From the NCBI GenBank assembly GCA_017521805.1, contig JAFXDK010000010.1:1-33031 (forward strand): a stretch of DNA of 33,031 nt, given 5' to 3'. The notes under the pieces were generated by a model, which was not told where the DNA came from, did no database searches, and saw only the letters and a program-made list of their open reading frames with translations. How positions within the stretch are numbered: position 1 is the first letter of the stretch; every line of letters begins with the position of its first letter. Of this stretch, positions 23,253 to 30,107 are shown piece after piece. Both the position numbers and the translations under genes were made by a program. The DNA is from Ruminococcus sp. GTDB lineage: Bacteria > Bacillota > Clostridia > Oscillospirales > Ruminococcaceae.

Positions 23253-23279
23253 AGCCTGCAAAGATAAACTTCACAGGCT
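23253..23279 (-). terminator. Possible terminator of the CHAP hydrolase transcript
   Basis: On the minus strand AGCCTG and CAGGCT pair with an inner AAG/CTT, followed by CTATTTGTTTG. The T-tract is interrupted, so this is a weak call. Confidence 0.45.
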
Positions 23280-23294
23280 GTTATCTATATATTA

Positions 23295-23378
23295 TTAATG
23301 TATATCGCAGAGGCTGTATCTCTTCCTGAGTGCAGACAGGTAGGATACAGCTTCTTCAAATTCGTCAGAATCAAACAT
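23295..23378 (-). CDS. Possible 27-residue small protein coupled to the CHAP gene
   Basis: The stop of the CHAP gene is TGA within TGATG; the overlapping ATG at 23378 opens a 27-codon frame, MFDSDEFEEAVSYLSALRKR followed by YSLCDIH, ending in TAA. It is amphipathic and charged, with a helix-like middle part. Stop-start overlap suggests translational reinitiation. It also contains a hairpin (GCTGTATC with GATACAGC, 23313-23351) that may instead be an RNA structure. It is too short to identify, and coding is not proven. Confidence 0.3.
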   Translation of the reverse strand: MFDSDEFEEAVSYLSALRKRYSLCDIH

Positions 23379-24940
23379 CAATAGGCAGTAATATGGTCGA
23401 TATGTACATATCCGTTATGCACGATGCCGTCGCCGAATGTAAATTCGCAGAGAACAAAGCCAAGTTCATTCGGAGCAGTCAGCACGGAAATTTCCTGATT
23501 TGTATCGAGGATACAGAGCACATCACCACTGTAGTCACCTTTTGAACGGAGATTCAGACCCTCAGGAGAGCTTACATAGTGAGTAACTCTTGCGCCGTAT
23601 GTATATTCCCCATTCGGAGGCAATGTTGCAATTGTTGTATTGTGGAGATACAACCACTGACCAGTGCTTTCTACGCGGCAGTAAGCAAATTCGCCCTCGA
23701 AATACGACACGTAAATTCTGGAATCAGTATCAACAATAGTAAGCACGTTATCTTCTGCAATCACAGCGGAAGAACGCCCGTTAGCGCCGATAAGACTTGA
23801 TACATAGTGTGTCGGAGTGTAAGTCTGTTCAACAGGCTGTTCAGGAACGACAGGTTCAGTAATGATAGTTGTTACAACGGTTGTTTCAGCAGATGAAGCT
23901 GTAGTTGATGCCGTTGTCGAGTTTTCGGATGATGAGCTTGTTGAATCTGTCGCTGTAGTTATTACAGTTGCAGTTGTTGTAGTTGTGGTAGTAGTCGTTG
24001 TAGTAGTAGCTTTAGTAGCTGTTGTCACAGGTGCAGGTGATGCACTTGATTCAGAAACAGGGCTTACAACACTGCGATGCACGTAGCCGTCAAATACAGC
24101 ACCATTTTCAAGTACTGCGGATTTTACAAATATCCACTCACCCTGATTCTTTGTATAATCACTATTGAGAACAGTACCTGTGGAAATTATTCCAATCTGT
24201 CTGCCATAATAAGCCTCTGCTCTGAGCCAGCCGCCCACAGTGCTTGTGAGTTCCCACTTGCTGATTTTTTCATTTGTATTGTATGAAGGAGATGAAGGAC
24301 CGGCAGGAACTGAGGGCGCGGGCTGAGGATTCTGTGTCTGATTAGCATACTTGAACGGCTGACAATAACCAATTATTTTGCCGTCAGTATGGTGATAAGT
24401 ATGCTCAGAAACCTTATCACCGGAGCTGTTTCCCTCTATAGTACCAATAAAACCGCGAGCGGTATCGACTGAGGCTACGATGCCAATATGGTCTCCCATG
24501 CCCCAAGGTTCATTTCCTACAACGCCATTTTCAAAAATAACAAGGTCTCCGACAGCCGGAAATCCTTGATTCGGATACATAAACTGTCCGCGGCTTTCGT
24601 AATATGTTCTGAAATTGCTATATCCGCTCTGATTATCAACATAAGACATCATTGGAATATAAGAGTCAAAACCGCACAAATGAGCCAGATAGCTTATATA
24701 CATTGCACACCAATCAGCCTGCAGCGTGCCTTGCATTTGTGTATACTGATAAAAATAATAATGTGCGGCATTAGGTCTTTCGCCAAGTCGATTCTGATAC
24801 GCGCAATTGACTAACTGCTGACCGTAAGTGTACGCTGAAACTTTAGCAATGTGCGGCTGTTTCAACATAGCCGCAACACAGGTTACAGCCATGACAGCCG
24901 AAACCATAAAACTTGTTACAGATTTAACAATTTTGTTCAT
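23378..24940 (-). CDS. Secreted CHAP-domain cell-wall hydrolase with SH3-like repeats
   Basis: A 520-residue secreted protein. The signal peptide runs to about residue 36 (VSA before YTYGQQ). A CHAP domain follows, with catalytic C78 in ADWCAMY, H151 in GDHIGIV and the E/N pair in IEGNSS (169-171), expected to cut peptidoglycan amide bonds. Next come an SH3-like domain (about 215-285), a low-complexity Thr/Ser linker with a long Thr run, and two more SH3-like segments beginning THYVSS, the last with EGLNLRSKGD. The start at 24940 follows AAAAGGGGCATTTTT. Thr-rich linkers of this kind are typical of Ruminococcus surface enzymes. Confidence 0.88.
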   Translation of the reverse strand: MNKIVKSVTSFMVSAVMAVTCVAAMLKQPHIAKVSAYTYGQQLVNCAYQNRLGERPNAAHYYFYQYTQMQGTLQADWCAMYISYLAHLCGFDSYIPMMSYVDNQSGYSNFRTYYESRGQFMYPNQGFPAVGDLVIFENGVVGNEPWGMGDHIGIVASVDTARGFIGTIEGNSSGDKVSEHTYHHTDGKIIGYCQPFKYANQTQNPQPAPSVPAGPSSPSYNTNEKISKWELTSTVGGWLRAEAYYGRQIGIISTGTVLNSDYTKNQGEWIFVKSAVLENGAVFDGYVHRSVVSPVSESSASPAPVTTATKATTTTTTTTTTTTATVITTATDSTSSSSENSTTASTTASSAETTVVTTIITEPVVPEQPVEQTYTPTHYVSSLIGANGRSSAVIAEDNVLTIVDTDSRIYVSYFEGEFAYCRVESTGQWLYLHNTTIATLPPNGEYTYGARVTHYVSSPEGLNLRSKGDYSGDVLCILDTNQEISVLTAPNELGFVLCEFTFGDGIVHNGYVHIDHITAY

Positions 24941-25457
24941 AAAAATGCCCCTTTTCATTTCAATTATTTTGTGTTATAATTATTACATAGTATTATTTCA
25001 TAGAATACTGCTTTAAAAATATCCCCCACAATGATAATACGAATACATTAACATCGCTTTCAGCTCCTCAACATTTTATACAAACTCAACTAAATTATTT
25101 TCAGATTGATGTTTTTTTTGTTTTTTTCATCTATATTAATTTTATCACTTTCAACCATTTTTTTCAAGATCAAAACACCATAAAAACTTTATACATTATT
25201 TGATATATTTTGTACATTTTTTATTAATTTTTCAACAATTGTTGCAAATGTGTCAATTTAATAGTTATAACTAAAAATGATTAATATTAATTTTGTATAA
25301 CTTCAATGTGGTAACACACAGAAAAATTATACATTTTCCCAAAATTGTGTCTAAGGTGAAACAAAAGCGCCTGTTTTTTCCACTATATTAATGAAGCGAC
25401 AAGATTGCTTCTCATGAGATAACAGTCGTACTATTATAAAGGATGTGAAAATAATTA
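24941..25457. other. Long AT-rich intergenic region upstream of the CHAP and sigma genes
   Basis: A 517-base divergent region. On the minus side AGTATT (24989-24994) and AATACT (25004-25009) form a small repeat near the CHAP start. On the plus side TGAAAC (25357-25362) in GGTGAAACAAAAG resembles an ECF -35 element, followed 18 bases later by CACTATA; a small hairpin, GAAGC/GCTTC (25393-25411), lies before the sigma gene. No ORF or known RNA was seen. Confidence 0.45.
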
Positions 25458-25964
25458 ATGAATTATGATTTTACCGAAGATGTGAAGCTTGCCCGAAACG
25501 GCGATACGGCAGCTTTCTCACGCCTATACTCTACTATATATGAGGATTTGTACAGAATCGCCCTGTACAGTCTGCGAAACTCACATGATGCCTGCGATGC
25601 TGTAAGCGATACGGTTCTCGACGCTTTCTGCTCAATAGGCAATCTAAAAGACGAAAAAGCATTCCGATTGTGGATAATGCGCATACTCTCCATAAAAATC
25701 AAGCGAAAACAGCGGGAATATTTCGTCGATACAGCTGAATTGACGGAAGATGTTGAACCTATTGTTGAGTTCAACTGCGAGAATACAGAGCTCAAACACG
25801 CTATAAATTCCCTTGACCCGCAATCAAGGCTTATACTCTCGATGTCCGTTCTGGAGGGTTATACCAGCATAGAAATATCGGAAATATGCGGAATAAAGGC
25901 GAATACCGTCCGCACCATTATTGCGAGAACCAAGAAAAAATTACGTATGATGCTTGACAATTAA
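25458..25964 (+). CDS. ECF-type RNA polymerase sigma factor
   Basis: A 168-residue sigma-70 family protein with only regions 2 and 4. Region 2 (about 10-80) includes FSRLYSTIYEDLYRIALYSL, DACDAVSDTVLDAFCSIGNL and the FRLWIMRILSIKIKRKQR segment. Region 4 (about 110-168) is LDPQSRLILSMSVLEGYTSI then the HTH EISEICGIKANTVRTIIARTKKKLR. It directs polymerase to a small regulon, normally held off by a co-encoded anti-sigma. The next gene starts 13 bases after its stop. SD AAAGGATGTG with a long 11-base spacer. Confidence 0.93.
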   Translation: MNYDFTEDVKLARNGDTAAFSRLYSTIYEDLYRIALYSLRNSHDACDAVSDTVLDAFCSIGNLKDEKAFRLWIMRILSIKIKRKQREYFVDTAELTEDVEPIVEFNCENTELKHAINSLDPQSRLILSMSVLEGYTSIEISEICGIKANTVRTIIARTKKKLRMMLDN

Positions 25965-25977
25965 AGGAGGTCATTTT

Positions 25978-28449
25978 ATGAATTACAATGACGATAAAGT
26001 AAAAGATTTACTGAAAAATGTGGAAGTTCCCGAGGAAGTTTACCCCGAGAATATGAAAAAGATGCTTGACGAAAAAGCTCCTGCGAAAAAGCGTTCAAGC
26101 CGCATATCAATAGCAGGACGTATAACTGCCGCCGCTGCTGCCTGCGCAGTAATTGTAGGCGCAACCGTAGGCACAACAGGACTTATCAACCGTGACAAAA
26201 AAGGCAGTGTGAACTGCCCCGAGGTTTCCACTGAGAGAATAGAACCCGAAACACAGAACATTACCATTGAAGTTCCCGATGAAGAAGCAAAAGGGCCTTA
26301 CATGAACAGTGCTGAATCCTATGAGCAGGTTTACGCTCTTGTGGAAAAGGCAAATGAAGAACGAGGAAAATATCTCTATGGAACAAAGGGAGAAACAAAG
26401 GGAGAAATCTATTTCGAAGATGTTATAAATAGAGAGGCAGACAATGCTGTATCAGCCATTCCGGAAGAAGTACCCGCTGTTGACGGCAGTATAAACTCTG
26501 AATACACACAAGGCGACTTTGTAAGCGGCGGAATGGGCGGCGGAACAGAGCCTGAACAGCAGTACATTATACAGGAAGAATCAGAAGAATCCGCAACAGA
26601 AGCTCCTGCGGAGCCAATCACAGAAAGCCCTACAGAAGCGGCATCCGAAGAAGTTACAGAATCCCCTGTAACAGAAGAACCGACAGAACAAGCTACTGAG
26701 GAACCCACAGAAGCTGTAACAGAAGAAACAACTGAAACAGTAACAGAGGAAACAACAGAAGAAATCACAGAAGCGGAAGATGAGGACGATTATTCCGATA
26801 CCTACAATCAGGAGGAAAATGTCCTTGAAGCCGATATTGTAAAAACTGACGGCGAGAGAATTTACTATCTGTTCAATGATTACGATTATGAAAATGCGAC
26901 AAAATACAGTGGAAATTATGCCGCAATGCGTGTTGCCGCCGTTGATGACGGTGAAATTTCAGACGCATATACTCTTAATATAGAGTATGACTGCGGTCTT
27001 GGCGACGAATGGGAGAAAAATATATCTGTAAATGACATGTACATTTACAATGATATGCTTGCAGTTGTAGGAATGGTGGACGCTTATCACGACACATATA
27101 CAGAGTTCGGCTGGGATTATGACGGAGAGTACTGCTTCTATGGCAACGAAACAACTTCATTTGTTTCATTCTATACAAAAGAAAATGAACCTCAGCTTAT
27201 CGGAACATACACTCAGGACGGACGTTATAATGATGTTCGTATAGCTCCTGACGGTTATATGTATCTTTTAACAAATTATAATACAGATGAATTTGACACA
27301 ATCGAGGACAGCGAGGACATTGACGGTTACGTTCCCAAGTGCGGAGTTGATAACTCTGAGTATATTCCTGCTGGAAGTATACTGCTTCCGGAAGATGAAC
27401 TTGACAATTACGAATATATGAGCTATACTGTAATTGGAAGCATTAATCTTACAGTAAGCGGTGAATTTACAGCCTGTGATACAAAAGCACTTGCAGGCTA
27501 CAGCGGTATTATATATTCCTCTGCGGATAATCTTTACACAATGACGACAGATTATTCCGACACGGATATTACACGTATCGCAATAGGCGGCGGACAGATC
27601 GTCCCCATGGCAAGCGGTACGGTTGAGGGAACAATAAAAGACCAGTTCTCTTTCAGCGAATATAACGGCTATCTCCGAGTTGCTGCAACTATTAACAAAT
27701 GGGTTGACAACGGAAATTTCATAAAGGATGTACTGGATATTCCCTATGAAAGCCGCCGTGTCAACCACAATAACGTATATGTTCTTGACATGGATATGAA
27801 TATTGTTGGAAGCGTTGAAGGATTCGGTGTTGACGAATCCATTAAATCCGTAAGTTTCAGCGGCGATATGGGCTATGTCGTAACATATGAGCAGACAGAC
27901 CCCCTGTTTGCCATTGACCTTTCAGACCCTGCAAATCCCTTTATTACAGACGAATTCAAGATTTTAGGCTACAGCACATATATGCAGAAATGGGACGAGG
28001 GACTTCTCTTGGGCTTTGGCGCAGACGCTGACGAAAACGGCATTGAAAACGGCGTAAAGCTTGTTATGTTTGATAATTCCGATCCTTACAACCTTAAAGA
28101 AGTTGGACTTTACCCCATTCATCACGAGGGAGATAGTTACATCTATTCGGGAGCGTTATGGGAGAGAAAAGCACTTCTTATAGCTCCGAATAAGAACCTT
28201 ATCGGTGTGCCCGTTACTGTAGAAACCTATAGTCCTGAGTATCATTTTACAGGAGATTCTAAATATATGTTCTTCTCTTATGAAAACGGCGAATTTGTCT
28301 TTAAGGGCGAGCTTAGCCTTGGGGATATTAATGGTTACGGTGGAAGCCGTGCTCTTTACATCGGAGATTATGTGTATGCCGTTTCTCAGAATTGCTTTAT
28401 TTCAGCTGATATTGAAACTCTTACCGAGGTTGACCGCTTCTATTTTTAA
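25978..28449 (+). CDS. Membrane-anchored beta-propeller protein, putative anti-sigma factor
   Basis: An 823-residue protein with four parts: a short cytosolic segment (MNYNDDKVKDLLKN, then VPEEVYPENMKKML), one membrane helix (about 50-70), an extracellular Glu/Thr/Pro-rich linker with TEEPTE-like repeats (about 200-270), and a large C-terminal beta-propeller opening with VLEADIVKTDGERIYYLF, the signature of COG4880/PF09826 secreted propellers. Encoded directly after an ECF sigma gene with AAAGGAGG overlapping the sigma stop region, it is inferred to be that sigma's transmembrane anti-sigma, with the propeller as the outside sensor. The cytosolic part is shorter than the usual ~70-residue anti-sigma domain. 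Confidence 0.85.
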   Translation: MNYNDDKVKDLLKNVEVPEEVYPENMKKMLDEKAPAKKRSSRISIAGRITAAAAACAVIVGATVGTTGLINRDKKGSVNCPEVSTERIEPETQNITIEVPDEEAKGPYMNSAESYEQVYALVEKANEERGKYLYGTKGETKGEIYFEDVINREADNAVSAIPEEVPAVDGSINSEYTQGDFVSGGMGGGTEPEQQYIIQEESEESATEAPAEPITESPTEAASEEVTESPVTEEPTEQATEEPTEAVTEETTETVTEETTEEITEAEDEDDYSDTYNQEENVLEADIVKTDGERIYYLFNDYDYENATKYSGNYAAMRVAAVDDGEISDAYTLNIEYDCGLGDEWEKNISVNDMYIYNDMLAVVGMVDAYHDTYTEFGWDYDGEYCFYGNETTSFVSFYTKENEPQLIGTYTQDGRYNDVRIAPDGYMYLLTNYNTDEFDTIEDSEDIDGYVPKCGVDNSEYIPAGSILLPEDELDNYEYMSYTVIGSINLTVSGEFTACDTKALAGYSGIIYSSADNLYTMTTDYSDTDITRIAIGGGQIVPMASGTVEGTIKDQFSFSEYNGYLRVAATINKWVDNGNFIKDVLDIPYESRRVNHNNVYVLDMDMNIVGSVEGFGVDESIKSVSFSGDMGYVVTYEQTDPLFAIDLSDPANPFITDEFKILGYSTYMQKWDEGLLLGFGADADENGIENGVKLVMFDNSDPYNLKEVGLYPIHHEGDSYIYSGALWERKALLIAPNKNLIGVPVTVETYSPEYHFTGDSKYMFFSYENGEFVFKGELSLGDINGYGGSRALYIGDYVYAVSQNCFISADIETLTEVDRFYF

Positions 28450-28468
28450 GTGAAATTCAGGTGATACA

Positions 28469-29476
28469 ATGAAAAAAATTATTTCAGCAATATCAATTAT
28501 TGCTGTAACAGCTTTATGCATGACAGCCTGTGGAAATGAAAATCATGTTGTTTTGGAGCAAACCGACGATGCATACCATGTTTTTGAAACAGAACCTGCC
28601 ACAACTCTGCGTAAAGTTAAGCCTGTCGTTACAGATACGACAGCAACCGCAGCGGCAGATTCAGAAGATTCCACGGACAGCTCAGAAACTGCTCTGAAAT
28701 CTACAGATAAAGCAGAAACAACAGATACCGTCGCTGAATCTACAGCGGCGGCATCTCCCGAAGATTCAACGGACGGCGTACAAACTTCCGATAATTCAGC
28801 CGAAAACAGTGATAATCAGGACAATTCCGCTGCTGAAGCAGATGAATATTATCTTGAAGGTATAGTCTATAAAAAAATAGGCAAAGGTATACTTTTAAAC
28901 GAAAAGGATATGCAGCTTATAACTGTTAGCTTTAAGGAAGATTCTACAGCTGATACTCTGAATGTGGGCGATAAAGTGCTTATAACCTACAACGGTGAAA
29001 TTATGGAATCATATCCTGCACAGACTCATAATGCTTATGGTGTAAAAGTTACGGAAAAGGCGGAGCATACATATAAGGTACAGCACTTTGTGTGCGATAA
29101 CGAGGCTGTGAGTACATCATTTTCAATTCTTGTGCCTGATAAGTGGACGATAACACCTATTGATTATCCCACAGAGGGCGAATTTACAGACTGGGGATTC
29201 CGAATTATCCCTGAGGGCGAAACAACAGGACTTGATATAAGCTGGCACAGTGCATTTTCTGTCCGCGAGCCTTATGATGTATTCCCTGTAACTATCAACG
29301 GAAACAAGGTTGAGAAATACGGCGCAAACGGTAATTGGCGATTCTACGCCTACAACAACGGATATATTGCTGCAAATAATTTTTATGGCACTTCACTTTA
29401 TGATGAGTACTCCGATGATTTTGAGTTTATCCTCAGTACCCTCATCTTTGATCAGAATATGTTTATCGGTGAATAG
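28469..29476 (+). CDS. Predicted lipoprotein linked to the sigma/propeller genes
   Basis: A 335-residue protein with the signal peptide MKKIISAISIIAVTALC and lipobox MTAC (lipidated C21). A Ser/Thr/Asp/Glu-rich linker (about 45-125) follows, then a small OB-like or beta-barrel domain (YYLEGIVYKKIGKGILLNEK to GVKV) and a C-terminal domain (SFSILVPDKWTITPID and onward) resembling lipoprotein beta-sandwiches. Family not recognised. It begins 19 bases after the propeller stop behind CAGGTGATACA, making a three-gene operon that ends at 29485-29514. May act with the propeller at the cell surface. Confidence 0.75.
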   Translation: MKKIISAISIIAVTALCMTACGNENHVVLEQTDDAYHVFETEPATTLRKVKPVVTDTTATAAADSEDSTDSSETALKSTDKAETTDTVAESTAAASPEDSTDGVQTSDNSAENSDNQDNSAAEADEYYLEGIVYKKIGKGILLNEKDMQLITVSFKEDSTADTLNVGDKVLITYNGEIMESYPAQTHNAYGVKVTEKAEHTYKVQHFVCDNEAVSTSFSILVPDKWTITPIDYPTEGEFTDWGFRIIPEGETTGLDISWHSAFSVREPYDVFPVTINGNKVEKYGANGNWRFYAYNNGYIAANNFYGTSLYDEYSDDFEFILSTLIFDQNMFIGE

Positions 29477-29484
29477 TAATGATA

Positions 29485-29514
29485 AAAGCTCCCCTTATGT
29501 TCGAGGGGAGCTTT
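29485..29514 (+). terminator. Terminator of the sigma/propeller/lipoprotein operon
   Basis: AAAGCTCCCCT (29485-29495) pairs perfectly with AGGGGAGCTTT (29504-29514) around an eight-base loop. Confidence 0.8.
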
Positions 29515-29544
29515 CAGTTTGTAGAAAAAGGCATATTGTATAAC

Positions 29545-29618
29545 GGACACGGCGCGCCGTGTCCCTACAAAATGGCTATTTTACGATGTTTTGTGTAGGG
29601 GCTGCCTTTGGCAGTCCG
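29545..29618. repeat. REP-like intergenic element of two inverted units
   Basis: A 20-bp perfect palindrome, GGACACGGCGCGCCGTGTCC (29545-29564), runs into CCCTACA (29563-29569). After 24 bases comes TGTAGGG (29594-29600), its exact complement, followed by a CTGCC/GGCAG hairpin (29602-29614) and TCCG. The two halves face each other, as in bacterial REP/BIME elements. G+C is high against the A/T-rich surroundings. Confidence 0.65.
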
Positions 29619-29655
29619 CAATTTTGGAACGAAATTCAGTTTTTTCGACAATCTG

Positions 29656-29685
29656 AAATCTCCCCTGAAACGCAGGGGAGATTTT
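29656..29685 (+). terminator. Second plus-strand terminator after the REP element
   Basis: AAATCTCCCCTG (29656-29667) pairs perfectly with CAGGGGAGATTT (29673-29684) around AAACG, giving a T-run. It is a backup to 29485-29514 or the end of an unannotated transcript. Confidence 0.8.
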
Positions 29686-29695
29686 TGCATATAAA

Positions 29696-29811
29696 GAAAA
29701 AAGAAGCCCGATAAATCGGACTTCAAATAAAACAGAAAAAACATAAATGTGTAGAACAAAAGAAAGGAGACAACAAAACGAGTGATAAAATTATTCAATA
29801 ATATTATCACT
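29696..29811 (-). ncRNA. Predicted small regulatory RNA (about 115 nt)
   Basis: Minus-strand unit with a near-consensus promoter (29818-29846), start near 29811. The first bases form a long hairpin (GTGATAA...TTATCAC, 29782-29810). A ~57-base unstructured pyrimidine-rich stretch follows, with GTCTCCTTTC (complement of 29762-29771), complementary to a Shine-Dalgarno sequence. It ends in a terminator hairpin, GAAGTCCG with CGGGCTTC (29703-29724), followed by TTTTTT (29697-29702). No protein of credible length is encoded. Layout is that of a base-pairing sRNA; name and targets unknown. Confidence 0.65.
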
Positions 29812-29817
29812 ATAGAT

Positions 29818-29846
29818 ATTATACATCATTTGTCTGTCTTCGTCAA
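29818..29846 (-). promoter_or_regulatory. Promoter of the predicted small RNA
   Basis: Minus-strand TTGACG (29841-29846), 17 bases, TATAAT (29818-29823). It faces away from nifJ and has no protein gene downstream before the terminator. Confidence 0.8.
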
Positions 29847-29982
29847 GGGATTTTTCTAAAAAAAATCACACTTTGTAATTTTTAACAATTATCCGCTGTT
29901 TAATTTCAGCAAATCACCTAAAATATTCAATATTTTTGTTTTATCAAACTAACATAAATAGAATTATTAAGATAAAAAAATG

Positions 29983-30011
29983 TTTACAAAGCGGTTACTT
30001 TATGCTATAAT
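29983..30011 (+). promoter_or_regulatory. Promoter for nifJ
   Basis: TTTACA (29983-29988), 17 bases, TATAAT (30006-30011), leaving a leader of about 90 bases before the ATG. Confidence 0.85.
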
Positions 30012-30050
30012 ATAATATGAAGTTGTAAGCCACGTTAAAGTGAAACTCAA

Positions 30051-30068
30051 TTGTTACATTTTTAACAG
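30051..30068 (+). promoter_or_regulatory. Rex-like operator in the nifJ leader
   Basis: TTGTTACATTTTTAACAG differs at two positions from the clostridial Rex consensus TTGTTAA-N4-TTAACAA. It lies about 33 bases after the predicted transcription start, where a bound repressor would block elongation. Rex senses NADH/NAD+ and represses fermentation genes. Confidence 0.5.
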
Positions 30069-30107
30069 GCAAAAAACTGAAAAAATTTTTTATGGAGGTC
30101 ATTACCA

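Noticed and set aside
23862-24086. Valine-rich ORF on the plus strand
   Set aside because: It is the antisense reading of the Thr-rich linker of the CHAP protein.
26409-26768. Ser/Val-rich minus-strand ORF
   Set aside because: Antisense reading of the Glu/Thr-rich linker of the propeller protein.
29565-29810. 81-codon minus-strand ORF
   Set aside because: It spans the predicted small RNA, its terminator and the REP element, starts at the very 5' end inside the first hairpin, and has a Phe-rich, low-complexity composition.
29762-29860. Plus-strand GTG ORF behind GAAAGGAGA near 29782
   Set aside because: No plus-strand promoter is visible, and the region is better explained by the minus-strand RNA; about 26 codons only.
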